Origin: Haliclona indistincta
Lineage: Eukaryota > Porifera > Demospongiae > Haplosclerida > Chalinidae
Length of the DNA: 64,000 bases
Assembly (NCBI GenBank): GCA_964017065.1
Contig: OZ024784.1
Location: 8,041,152 to 8,105,151, forward strand
Reading direction: 5' to 3'
Part shown: piece after piece, positions 45,668 through 59,459 of the stretch
How the letters are laid out: each line of letters begins with the position of its first letter
Numbering within the stretch: position 1 is the stretch's first letter
Notes under the pieces: model-generated
Seen by the model: the letters and a program-made list of their open reading frames with translations, nothing else
What the model was told of the DNA's origin: nothing
Database searches by the model: none
Position numbers and translations under genes: made by a program

Positions 45668-47048
45668 TTATTTATCAGCATTGAGTTGCCTATCAGTTAG
45701 TTTAACTTGTTCTCCTGGTTTGAATGCAGGCATGCCAATATATGGGCAGCTAGAACAACGAAATGCATCACCCAAATAGCACTGTGAGTAGAGAGAAGGC
45801 AATAAAGGTAATAATGTATAGATGACTACATACATTGCCACATGATGAGGTGGTGGTAGTAGTCTGTGATTCACCAGTGAGTGTGTCAGCCAGTCCGCAA
45901 GTACTATAAAGAAGAGAGGTACACATGAAAATACTACCAGTACTAACCAATTCTTGCAAGCTTTTCTTTTCCCACTGCTTGGTCCACAAGTACCTGTAAG
46001 AGAGATGTCAGGTGAATTACAGTGTAACGGTTAGTACAGGCTCACTTCTTAATGACAATGGATCGGGTTTTACCAAATCTTCCTCTTCTAACAGAGCATC
46101 ACTATCTAGTAAATCCTTAGGAAGAGAGTGAGATTAATAAAAAAGTGAATTGCTCATACCCCAAGATCATCGTCTGCCATATCATTAGCTGATAAAGTCC
46201 ATATCTTGGCTGAGTTCGAACTGCCATTAGTTTCTAAAAAGAAGAAATGGATTCATACATAATATGCACAGCCGATCATACCTAGTTTTGCAGGTCTTGA
46301 TGGTAAAGATATCTGACTACTGGCACCAGACTCATAGGATGGGTTGAAACCAGTAACCTAATATGGGTGTGGTCAATAGGGTATGGTGCGTGCTGATGAT
46401 GGCACTTTACCATAGCTACACTAATGTCAGACTCCACATCAGGGCTTAGCTGCAATCTTTTCAACACATCTTTATCTGCTCTACTGCTTTCAACCTACTC
46501 TTGATGTACACACATGAACATAATACAACCCCCATCACTCACTTGTGTTACATTGATGAAGCCAGCTAATCTGAGAGATGATGATAGTTTCCTGTTTGAT
46601 CGCACCACACCTGTAGACCCTTTAATACACGATAGTATCACATCACTACTCACATAGTCACTCTACAACCCTCACCACTGTCACAAACAGGTTCTCGTAC
46701 AATGATTCTGCCAGCAGGTTTCAACACACGTGCAATCTCTACCAGAAGATCAGCAGAGTGGGTTAAAAAAGGGTCTACCAGGCCACACACGACTGTGTCA
46801 AATGATGACTGTGGATAAGAGACTATCAAATAGAAAGAGAGAATCCGAGTGGAAGTTAGTGAGAATCATGTGCAGCTACACGCACCAGCAGTCAGTCGTT
46901 CCACGTGTTCAAGAAGAACCTCTCCATTTCTCCCTGCCTTTTCTTTCAAAGACGATAGTACTGGCGAGAGAGATTCAGGAGAACAACCTTGATGCCACAG
47001 CAACAAGCAACGCTTGCTACCGACATAATTATCAGCCATAAACTCCAT
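45668..47048 (-). CDS. CIAPIN1: Anamorsin, cytosolic Fe-S assembly factor
   Basis: Starts at [20 protein letters not shown] and has an N-terminal methyltransferase-like domain ([27 protein letters not shown]). A linker and two cluster-binding motifs follow: [16 protein letters not shown] (C-x9-C-x2-C-x-C) and [15 protein letters not shown] (twin CX2C), ending in the conserved [14 protein letters not shown]. With NDOR1 it passes electrons for cytosolic Fe-S assembly. Its partner in sulfur supply, NFS1, lies 16 kb away. It is head-to-head with ORC6 (140 bp between start codons). Confidence 0.95.
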
Positions 47049-47188
47049 TATTTGTAGCAGAGTCGCGCAATCTTGCCCAGGAGCCGGAGTCGAGTCTAGT
47101 CAGCTCAGGGAGACGAAATCAGCTAGATCAGCATAATTTAATTTTACACTAAGTTAAGCTTAGTTTATAAAAACTTACGGTATCAAAC

Positions 47189-48374
47189 ATGGACCCTCTG
47201 TGCAGAAAACTTCGTGTCCCTTCTCCTGTAAAAGAAAAAGCTCTAGAGTACAAGCGCTTAGCAGAGCTAAAGACAACAACGATTTCATCCTCCTGCATGG
47301 CATCAGTGTGCATTGAATTAGCTTGCACCCAGCTTGATGAGCCTGTAGACAAGGTTTCATGATTTATTCATGATGAACAATTGAACACCCTAAATTTCTC
47401 ATTTTCTAGCAATACTTGCAAAAGTCTAGTGGACTACACAAGAGTGCTTACCTCACCAGTTTACAGAATGTGAAACAGCTACTTGGTCTTTCTCAAGAAC
47501 CTGTTCTGCGTGATCTCTGCATTCGATTTGGTTGCATAGCAGCAGAAAAAAGAGCTAAAGATGTCCTCAAAAGGTAGTGCTTGCTAAGGATCACCATGAC
47601 AAACACAGCGCCATTATTAGTGATGATTGTTAGCACTATGCAATATTAACCATGCCACCTGCAAAACCAAGAGTAGTTCATGATCAAGTGCATAATCTCT
47701 AGCTATAGTGAGCGGAATGCTCACATGACATTAATTTTTGCCCAGTGACCATTAAATGAGCAGTAGGTGGGCAGGCAACCTTTTACACCTGCACAATTGA
47801 GACTTGTGACAATGTTATACTCAACTGTTTGTATAGTTATGAGGAGTTGTTGAGAGAGCGCTATACTACCACACAACGCAGTGGGATAGACTTGAACAAA
47901 CCATTATACTCTGCTACTGCACTGTATGCTGTCTGCAGGTGTGTCGTACCATAATTCATGGACTTCATTATCACGTGCTGTAATCTTTGTGTACAGACTA
48001 ATGAAAATAAGATGTGACAAGAGCAAGTTTTTTGCTGTGGCTGCTTCTCCTCGTGCTATGTTTAACACTGTTTTAGGAGAAATGCAGGAATGTGCAAGTA
48101 AAGCTGTTGCTACTGAATCAGGTCGCCCATTAAGACACATCATCACGTTCAACATATCCATGTGTATGCAGGTAGTACTAGCCGTGATAAAGAAGCTGAT
48201 GACGGTGATGAAGAAGAGGAAGATGAAGAGAGTGAAGAGGATGATGGATTTCTGAGTACAGAACAACTGAAATCGAGAATCTGCTGCAACCCATTTAGTG
48301 AGGAATATCTCTCATGGAAAGAGAACATTATAGCAAATGCAAGAGAACAACTCCAGAACACACCACCATCATGA
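47189..48374 (+). CDS. ORC6: Origin recognition complex subunit 6
   Basis: Five exons with consistent phases. The TFIIB-like cyclin folds match ORC6: SVCIELACTQLDEPVDKQYL, GLHKSAYLTSLQNVKQLLGL, DLCIRFGCIAAEKRAKDVLK and LNKPLYSATALYAVCRLMKI. An acidic exon follows, and a C-terminal helix (FSEEYLSWKENIIANAREQL) resembles the ORC3-binding helix (EYEEWKRKILENA in human). It acts in replication origin licensing. Confidence 0.9.
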
Positions 48375-48533
48375 TCGATCAAAGGTGCATTATCCTAACT
48401 GCTGTAATGAGACAAGCAACAAGCACGGCAAACAAACCCATATTATATTCTCTTCTCATTGTCATAATAAAAACAATTCAGACATGTACAAGATGATGTG
48501 ATGATTATTTATAGTACAATAATAATTGTAGCA

Positions 48534-49635
48534 TTATGTCGTTGTGGAGGAAACTATTGGTAGACTTATAGTAGTTAGTTGTTCGTCTGTTGGTTGTTTG
48601 TCGGCTTGTAGCATTGTTTCTATCCAGTTAGTCGGGTCATAAGGTCCTCTACTTCCTCCTAGTTCACTTGGCAGTTGTGACGTATCAAAGTGTTCATTGA
48701 GCATGTCAACATTGTCTCCCAATAGGTGTATCTGGCAAGAATTTGAGAGTTGATGTTAGAGAAAGGAAATAAATTAATGGACTTACTCTGCTGTTCATCT
48801 TTTCAGACAGCAGTCTCTTGAGTATGGTCAAGAACACGCTGATGTACCAGGGCTGGTTTAGTAGGTAGACTCCTTTGAAACGAGCAGGAAAAGCATTCTG
48901 TGGTAGTGGTAAACAACAGGAAAAAAAGTCATACAGTACATCTTAAAATGGAAGTGAAGTATTAGTAGTGTTTACATTGCGCATGCATGTGTGATCAAAT
49001 TAGAGTGGATCGTGTGGTACAGGAATACATGTAACCAAACTGACCTGGACTAAGGCAGTCATGAGTTGAAAGTACCATGGTCGAACTGATCTTGCAAGAT
49101 AGAATGAGAAGTCAGTAAAGTCTGCAATTAGCACTATCCCAGTTATTTGTGTCTCATCACTTCGGATGAGGTACTCGAGTTGTAGTATAAGTGCCCTCAG
49201 TACGTCTTCTAAGCTATGTTGCTCGGGATCCCATCGACCAGGAAAGGCTACCATTACTGCCCGACCCTGCCTGTCTCTCTCCTGCAGTCCACCAAGTAAC
49301 CCTGCCTCCCAGATATGTCGTACACCATCTGCAGACAGCCCAGCAAACATGCCAGGGTTCTCGTGTCGAAATGCATGGTAGCGGTTGTACACACACAGGC
49401 CACGGTCCACGTCGAACTTTTTGCAGCGCAGGAACCGCAACAAGAAACTATCACTTTGAGCACAATCACTTTCGTCGCCGCTCTCCTTCAGTCGAGCCCT
49501 CAGTTCTGTCAGTGCTTGGCTGCGTTTCTGAGGAGACTCGTTGAGTTCTTTTGTCGCCAGTATGGCTAGCTCTGGCGAGAGAGCGCATTGCGAGAGCTGC
49601 TTCAAATCCGTAGACATGGCCGTTTCTGCTGTCAT
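48534..49635 (-). CDS. CRAL-TRIO lipid-transfer protein (alpha-TTP/clavesin-like)
   Basis: Three exons. The N-terminal CRAL-TRIO-N helices include LTELRARLKESGDE and FLLRFLRCKKFDVDRGLCVY. The lipid-binding domain follows: AVMVAFPGRWDP, GIVLIADFTDFSFYLARSVR, then FPARFKGVYLLNQPWYISV and the ending LPSELGGSRGPYD. All key motifs of the clavesin/alpha-tocopherol transfer protein/RLBP1 group are present. It carries hydrophobic ligands between membranes. I chose the ATG at 49635; an in-frame upstream ATG (49731) would add a hydrophobic stretch unlike the family. The precise ortholog is not resolved. Confidence 0.85.
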
Positions 49636-49737
49636 CTGACAATCAATCAGTAATAATTTTTCTTTTATGCAAGCTGTTGTGATTCCTAATATGGCAATTA
49701 TACCAATAAGGCATCTATATTTTGGTGCCAATTATTA

Positions 49738-50660
49738 TCAATCAGCGACTACTTCGGTAACAGGATCCATCTCTTGTCCATCATTAATAATCAACTTGTA
49801 AAGGAGGCCTTTTCTTTTGTGTCCAGAGGGGACGGTCTTGATGTAGGCAGGATAGGAGCCTATAGTGAAATGATTCTCGGCTCCTTGATCAACAAACTCT
49901 CCCTGTGAGAGGAGAAAAATAAGGAGATAGGGCATAACACTATATCAGATTTACCACAGTATCAGTTTTCTCTCCATCTACGTAAACATCAAGCGTCTTG
50001 ACATCTGTGTGAGAATGAGTCATCAACAAGTATCAAATATCATGCATCAACAAGCTGCATTACCAATAGCTAGGACCATAGCTGATACACAAGTTACTGA
50101 GGTCATAACTCATCAGCTGCATGCCTCTAGAACAACACTGTTTGTCTTACCAAGGACTACTCGATGCCCCTCCCCTGCAAGAGTTGGTAACCAAGTTCTG
50201 GTCTGTTTACTCTGTGTTTCAATAAATTTCTTGAGTGTCTGTCCTCCAATCGACAATGTGTAATAAAATGTGAGTCCGCTTGATTCAATGGTGATTTTAG
50301 CTGCCATTTTGGAAACTTTGAAATTTTCTGAACCAACCAAACTGAACATCCAATTCTTTCGGAACACCTTTGGTGGAAAATACAAGTTAATTATAATCAC
50401 ACAAACATCGATCATAGTCATGTATTTCTAATAACAGACTCTAGTCACTCTACACTGTTATAATAATAATAATAATAATAATTTATACAATAATATTATT
50501 ATACCTCTTTCTCATCAACTCGTATTACACGTTTCCCTGATGTAGTTCCATGCTCTATTTCCACATGGTGTATCCCGTCAGGAAGGTTTACTTGCCATTC
50601 TGCAGCCACGTCTCCTAGGACCCTCTCTTTCGTAGTTTCTTTCGCAGGCTCTTGGGCCAT
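49738..50660 (-). CDS. FAIM: Fas apoptotic inhibitory molecule 1
   Basis: Three exons. AEWQVNLPDGIHHVEIEHGT and TSGKRVIRVDEKE are followed by VFRKNWMFSLVGSENF, then GLTFYYTLSIGGQTLKKF and TWLPTLAGEGHRVVLG, and an end with GEFVDQGAENHFTIGSYPAY. This is the two-beta-sandwich FAIM1 sequence along its whole length. FAIM protects cells from Fas-induced death and protein aggregation in vertebrates. It is 81 bp from the start of DPM1 on the other strand. Confidence 0.93.
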
Positions 50661-50714
50661 TGGTTTGTTTACCAGTCACTATGAAACAATATAATTTAGT
50701 GCGAATCGGGTTAA

Positions 50715-51807
<1,093 letters not shown>

Positions 51808-51907
51808 TTATTAATTTTTATACAGTTGAACTTCCCGCTGTTTTTGCTAATAATTAATTAACCGGCTTTTAAATTTTCTGTGTGCACGTGCGTGCTTGAC
51901 GGACAAA

Positions 51908-53097
51908 ATGGCCGATGATCGTGGCTGCACGCCTACTATGGACAGTCCTGGTCGTCGCAACAGAGATACTACTAGTCCTAATGAGGAAAGAAATAGTTGG
52001 GAAAACAACAGCTCTCAAAGAAGGCGTTCTAGGCAAGTAGCACTTTATCGCCCCATCAGCTAACCTTCCTCATGCATGCAGGTCTCGATCGCGCAGCAGA
52101 GAACGCACCGAGCGCAGACAATGGAAACCGTTGGCCAAGAGAGATCGCCAACGTGTATACGATGTTGAGGGCACCAACACTACACGCCGGGAAGTCCATT
52201 TGAAGCGTTCCCGGTTGTTTGTTGGTAACGTTGATCCAATCAGAGTGCACAGGAGGGACCTACTCCGTCGATTCCAGGAGTATGGCGAGGTGTTGGGCGT
52301 GTCCCTCCACCAAGGATATGCCTTTGTGCAGTTGGACTCTGAGCGCAATGCTAACAGAGCCGTTAACTTTGAGAATGGAGCAAAGATCAATTCAACCAGG
52401 CTTCGTGAGCTTATCAGTGCACATGCTCACATACTACATGTTTATCTTTTCTCTGCAGATGTGGAATTTTCTCAAGCTGCTCTCAATTCAGGCGCTAGAT
52501 GTAAACCCCCTTATTACCTGTAGCTTGATTGCTTTAATGTCTTGTTTTCTTTCACTGTCTTACTGTTTTCTTGTTCTTTCTCTTTTTCTTTCTTAAGTCA
52601 AACCTTTGGATGAGCACCGGTCTCCAATACGTGACATGCCTCCTCCTCCACCACCTCCAGCTTCATCTATCTTGGACCAAGATGACAGGTTGTCCAGAGT
52701 TCTTTCTCTGCAGCGTGAGCTGGATCGAGAGCTGTCTTATCTAGTAAAGGATGAGCCTGAACCACGAGGCAGATCAAACCCAGAAAATGCCACAGATTCC
52801 AACTGGCACTTGGACAACTATTCTCGTGGTGGTGGTTCTCCTGGCCGAGGAAACTTTTCACGAGGACGAGATGATTACTATGATCGTCGTGACTACCAAT
52901 CACGCCAATTCTCTCGCCAGTCATCTGGCGGTGGTGGTTCATCGAGAGGATACCACCATGACCGTGGCGGGAGGGAGAGAGGGTTCGAGTCCTCTCGTTA
53001 CAGCAGTGGTGGGTACTCCTCATCACAGAACTATGGAGGAGGGGATCAAGGTTGGTCTGCTCCTGATCGTGGCTACGCTGGCAACTCCTGGCACTGA
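51908..53097 (+). CDS. hnRNP C/RALY-like RRM protein with a Gly/Arg/Ser-rich tail
   Basis: An SR-like first exon (51908-52032) joins exon 2 by a GC-AG intron (TCTAG|GCAAGT). The single RRM reads RLFVGNVDPIRVHRRDLLRR ... YGEVLGVSLHQGYAFVQL, close to hnRNP C (SVHKGFAFVQY). A coiled region (LSRVLSLQRELDRELSYL) and a long RGG/YGG-rich low-complexity tail follow, ending DRGYAGNSWH. The tail suggests a nuclear, condensate-prone RNA-binding protein. NCOA5 or RALY are alternatives. Confidence 0.75.
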
Positions 53098-53366
53098 AGA
53101 CACTTTACTCTTGTGTTTATATTAACTGTGCAACGGCAGTGTCGAACGCCACTTGTTGTAATTTTATGCAACACTTTGTTACTGTTATCTTACTATGTTT
53201 CTTTGGCAACAACTTCTCTATACTTCCAACATACTTGCTTGTGGTTTATTGCTACATAGTTATGTTCTTGGTCTTGGTTGCAAAGTCCTAGCCTCACACT
53301 GTACAGTTCTTGCAGTGCACGTGAACACAAAATAGACATGAGTTTCAATAATATTATAAAAAATAG

Positions 53367-54036
53367 CTAAAGTTGTAAATGCTCGTCTCCATGGACCAAT
53401 GGCTGTCGTGGTGTTCTCTTAAGAATCAATTTTCCATGCTCATCACATGACATGTTGTAGTTCTTCAGCACATTACGACAACGTCCAGCAACACTGCATA
53501 CCACATATCAATTAAATGGAAAATTTAAACCTAACTAGCACTCACATTTTAGCAGCTCTTGCACGTTCGCATACACCAAAGAGAACAAGTGATAGTATGA
53601 CAGAAACACACAATGTTAGACCAATGTGACCTTTTAGATGATCCCATAGAGTATCCTACATACAAAATTGAGTAAAACATTTTCTAAATTCACGTCACTC
53701 GCATTTTTGAGCACACAGGTCATGGCAAATACAGCCACATGGTACCACTATTAACTTACGTATTGTTCTTCACTGTTCCACCAACACCATAATGAGTAAA
53801 CAAGCCATAGCATCATACCAGCAACCAACACTGCAAGTTACAAGAATGAATCACGTGATGTGTTTTGCCACACCCAGTACAAACTTCTCCATTTCCTTGC
53901 TGTGGCATATATGTTTGACACACTCTCTGTTAACCGCTGCTCGAATGCCTTTAGATCTGAAGTACATTAAGTATCACATGAAAAGTCAAATTGGCTAAAC
54001 CCACCCACCTTCTGTCTGCTGCTCTCGCGGGTTCAT
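53367..54036 (-). CDS. CNEP1R1: Nuclear envelope phosphatase regulatory subunit 1
   Basis: Five tiny exons: [29 protein letters not shown]...KWR; the first helix [18 protein letters not shown]; the second helix [16 protein letters not shown]; then [24 protein letters not shown]. The last block is almost identical to human CNEP1R1 ([21 protein letters not shown]). It activates the CTDNEP1 phosphatase that controls lipin and nuclear membrane growth. Exons are split so finely that no single frame reveals the gene. It is 87 bp from ATP5F1E. Confidence 0.88.
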
Positions 54037-54123
54037 TTTGAGTCACGATCACGTGATTGTTTTACACAGACACGCCTATTGAGCGTCCATATTGAACTCA
54101 CAACAGAGCTTCGATCTAAGAAA

Positions 54124-54445
54124 ATGACGAGTTACTGGCGAAACGCAGGGCTGAGGTGATTATAAATGACTAATACTATAGGGAACAATGTTTTATTTTT
54201 GCTTTATTTGTCTCTGTAATGTAGTTACATACAGTATTCAGCGATTTGTGCCAGGTTACTGCGCAATGCTCTCAAACCTGAACTGCGTGAATCTGTAGTT
54301 AACAAGCAAGTGAGTGGAATGAAGGTGGCACACTGGGAGAATGGGCGGATGGGTGCAGGAAGTGAGTTACTGTGATAAAAATAGCAACTTACGCTTCATA
54401 ACATGTTTCACCATCACAGAGACGATAGAGCAAGTGTCCAAGTAA
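54124..54445 (+). CDS. ATP5F1E: ATP synthase F1 subunit epsilon
   Basis: Three exons (first 54124-54155; last from about 54420) encode 64 aa. The start MTSYWRNAGLSYIQYSAICA matches the conserved YWRxAGLSYIxYSxICA of mitochondrial epsilon. It sits on the central stalk of F1. The protein is about 13 residues longer than the human one at the C-terminus (…GAGKTIEQVSK). Too small and split to show as one open frame. Confidence 0.9.
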
Positions 54446-55220
54446 TCTCAACATAGAATAGCTCTATTCGAAACTTGTAGATCTCATTATTTAAAATAAC
54501 AATAAAGAACTAAACTGAACTGGCACAGTAGTGTAAACAGGGTATTATGACATCTTGGACATATTTTGCACATAAGATTCATGTCCATCAGAATTAGACG
54601 GCTACATGATCTCTTTCCAGCATTTTAGCTGAAGTAGAACAATTTTTAGGATGCAAAGCAACCTGCATAATTATTTTATGATCCATACTTATCATCGATT
54701 CCACCTTGAGATGAATGCTTGATCTATGTAGTATGGATGCAGATCAAATTTACTGCGCAGTGCAAGCATGCCTCTCCTGTTCACACTAAATGTAGCTGTA
54801 CCTCAAACATATCTAGCAATAATGATGCAATGCCGCAAAGGACAATTTTGGAGGGTAAAAATTTGGGCAAATGATCCATTTAATTTGGGCGCCCAGTGCC
54901 TAGTTCACACATTATTGTAACAGAAAAAGCTCTCGTGAAAGCTTGACAATTTGCAAAATTTTTCTCCTACCAAAATTACTTGCTATACGATAATCAGTCT
55001 ATCTTGCATGTTGCAAGATCAGTTACAGGTGAACAAAAACAGAGTGCCATGCAATTTGGTCTAATCATGGGTATGTCATCAGTGCTCAAACGGAGTATAC
55101 ATCTTTGAGCAAAAAAATAATAATAGCGAAGAATTATAGAAATAACTCGAGTGTTCTAGAGACACAGAAATGAACAGATGGGTTGATTAACATAACATCC
55201 TATGGTAGTTTGATGAGAGT
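54446..55220. other. Intergenic, no feature supported
   Basis: About 775 bp between ATP5F1E (polyadenylation-like AATAAA near 54501) and the PSMG4 stop. AT-rich; no frame, tRNA or repeat could be supported. Confidence 0.5.
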
Positions 55221-55707
55221 CTAATGACTACGATAGAACATTCCTGGACTGGTTTGTAGTCTGTGAACAAGAGCCGCCTCAACCAGAGGAATGAGAGACT
55301 GTTCTGTGAGATTGATACTGACAAAACACTGACAATTGGTCAGTTTGGCTGTGTGTGGAGGTGCACAAGAACTTTATCACATAATAATTGAACAAGGCTT
55401 CATTTGCTTACCTAGTCTTTGGGCAACAGTTGTAGACGTCACATCAGTGGTGCTACCAACTAAACCATAGCCAGCTGCCTGCTTAGTATCCTAAAATACT
55501 GTGAAGGTAATGTACTAAGCAATTCTATTGACTCACATGTGGAGTCAGCATAGCAACTGCTAGTGCCTCCATTCCACCATCCTGTTCACCTACCCATAAC
55601 AAAAAACTTTGCTGGAGTTGGAGCACGTAGAAGAACACCTCACGACCTTGCAACACCTCCTTAAAGGTGTGCACAGCAGGACCACGTGGTGTCTCGTTAT
55701 TCTCCAT
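55221..55707 (-). CDS. PSMG4: Proteasome assembly chaperone 4
   Basis: Three exons: HTFKEVLQGREVFFYVLQLQ and SFLLWVGEQDGGMEALAVAM, then GLVGSTTDVTSTTVAQRL and LTNCQCFVSINL. The LFLWVG and DTTSTxLAQRLAxKTxxQxFVSxNL blocks are the PSMG4 signature. It pairs with PSMG3 to build the 20S alpha ring. Its start codon is 22 bp from that of EMG1. Confidence 0.88.
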
Positions 55708-55729
55708 TTAATGCGCATTAGGAGTCTTC

Positions 55730-56732
55730 ATGGCAAGTAAAAAGCGCTTGAAGAACAACTATGAAGAGGATGATGAGCAAAAGGCAAGACCAAAGAAGAT
55801 ACCAAAAACCTTGGTACAAAAAGACTCAGAAAAAAGGCTCATAGTAATACTGGAGAGAGCAAATCTGGAGACTGTAAAAGTTAGCCTTTATGTTTGATTT
55901 GAGATTTTGTTATGCTATAGGGTCTACACTGTACTCTCTCTTAGGTAGGACGAAATTTTGAACTTCTCAACTCAGACCATCACAAGCATCAGATTAAAGA
56001 TTCAGCTTCAGCATCAGCACGACCTGACATTACCCATCAGGTGTGCAAGATAAAAATTTACCTGACGTTTCCTGACAATACTTCTTGTCTAGTGTTTGAT
56101 GATGTTACTAGACAGTCCGCTCAACCGAGCTGGTCTGCTACAGGTGTACATACACTCAGAAAAGAATGTGCTAATTGAGCTCCACCCTCAGACTAGAGTG
56201 CCACGTACATTTGACCGATTTGCTGGTCTAATGGGTGAGTATCTATCTCACCCAATGATCTTATCACATTGATAATGTGGTGTACTGCAGTTCAATTGTT
56301 ACACAAACTCAGCATACATGCATCAGATGGTCCAATGAAGCTAATGAAGGTTTGTAGCTACAGTTCAAATGTTGGTATCGTCACTATAACCTTTTTCAGG
56401 TGATAAAGAATCCTATTACTGACCATCTGCCTACTGGTTGTAGGAAAATAGGCACTTCTTACCGTGCTGATCTGTGTGTAGACCTAAACCAATTTGCTAC
56501 AAACCAACCTATTGTGTTTGTGGTTGGCGCTATGGCACATGGCAAGGTATACAATGCTAGTCACCAGTTTTCCCATTGGGAGTGCTGTGGTGACTTGTTC
56601 TCTGGTGTGTTTACACAGGTGGAGGTTGACTACACTGAAAAGGAAGTTTCCATTAGCAGATATCCCCTGTCAGCTGCTCTGACTTGCACAAAGTTGTGCA
56701 CAGCTTTTGAACATGCTTGGGACGTAGTTTAG
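55730..56732 (+). CDS. EMG1: rRNA pseudouridine N1-methyltransferase
   Basis: About five exons. LIVILERANLETVKVGRNFE, ARPDITHQCLMMLLDSPLNR, AGLLQVYIHSEKNVLIELHP, RVPRTFDRFAGLMVQLLHKL and VFVVGAMAHGKVEVDYTEKE are textbook EMG1/NEP1 SPOUT-family blocks. It methylates the hypermodified pseudouridine of 18S rRNA and is needed for small-subunit biogenesis. The N-terminus is Lys-rich. A 10-codon upstream frame (55711-55740) overlaps the start codon out of frame, if transcription begins early enough. Confidence 0.96.
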
Positions 56733-56888
56733 CATCTCCTGTTTGCAAATCTGATTGTCTATTCCCATTATCTGTTCATGCATTGACTTGATAAAAACAG
56801 TTTCAAAAGTGCTTTATAATGACCTGCATGCATGCATACTAGAGCAGCACTAGATAGATAGTTCACAGTTGTATATTATGTAGCAAGT

Positions 56889-58412
<1,524 letters not shown>

Positions 58413-58693
58413 GATTGAGCTTAGTTGAAGTTGTAGAAAAGTGATAGCACAGAAGGGTAGTAGATAACTAAAGCCACTGGCACACACCAAAAATTGCGAA
58501 GTGGGAAGACTTGCGAAGGCGTCGCCTTTTGAACATCACCAACGCGCGGTTTTGTCGTACGGCAACCGTTGCTATAGCGACCGCCTGTTGCTGTGCCGTC
58601 GTTATGCAGCACTACTCAACGGCAAAATCTGATTGGTTAACCAAGCCTGACGTCATGTTAATATTCTTAGCTGCGGTTCCACGTGTTGTAAAT

Positions 58694-59377
58694 AATGGCT
58701 AATCCCTTCAAGCAGAATCTTTCTAAAGGAGTCGCTGACATGAAAGTGGGCTTCATGATAAAATCAATAATTATCTAAAAAAATTTCGTTCAGTTTATGA
58801 AAAGATTATCACATGGTGGACAAGAAAGTGAACCTGCGAAGGATGTCTTGACAGAAAAGTGGGTTGTTGAAGGAGCCCATCCTCCTCCAAAGGAGGAAGT
58901 ATGGCCTTTGGTAGAGCACAGTTTTGTTGAGTTTGAAAATCTGAATACTTTGGGACGTTTCTCATATAATAAATACAATAAGGATATCGAGGTTGGAGCC
59001 ATTATTATTATTAGCAAAAAATTAATTCTAAATCACACTAGCACCTTATGGCTAGAGAGAGGGGCAGTGATCAAGTGATGGATGATGATCATGAAGACAA
59101 TGAGGAAGGCACTATCACAGCCAAAGAGATGGCAAGAAGGTGAAGAATGAGTAATTGTTTGTGTGAGAACATTTCTATATTGCACTAACTTCTATTCATG
59201 AGGTGTTTTATTGGTGCCATGAATGCACTGTCACTCTCCACTCCTCCAACTGCTAACCTCATTGCATCACTCTCAGATATGAAACACTGTCAGATCGTCC
59301 TAAAGTTCTTGGCAAAAGAAGACGATCCTCTCCACCATACATGCAATGATCATTTCCATCTCATCGCAATAAATTGA
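58694..59377 (+). CDS. MPHOSPH6: M-phase phosphoprotein 6 (exosome cofactor)
   Basis: Four exons. LSKGVADMKFMKRLSHG and EKWVV (human LSKNLLRMKFMQR, EEHW), then HSFVEFENLNTLGRFSYNKY-NKDIEHLM (human LLYGRMSFRGFNPEVEKLM), then ITAKEMARR with a short tail. It binds the nuclear exosome and MTR4 during 5.8S rRNA maturation. The last exon (RCFIGAMNAL...) is less like the family than the rest. Identification rests on the first three exons. Confidence 0.8.
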
Positions 59378-59459
59378 ATAACAGTCAAAATTATTATGAT
59401 AAATATTATGTCAGAATGGTTTTAAAAAATAATTTTAAATGATTGTTATAGTTCAAGTT

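Noticed and set aside
47904..48266. Minus-strand ORF opposite ORC6
   Set aside because: Antisense shadow of ORC6 coding exons, lacking any recognisable family feature.
54446..55220. Possible tRNA or small RNA gene
   Set aside because: No cloverleaf with A/B boxes could be identified by eye.
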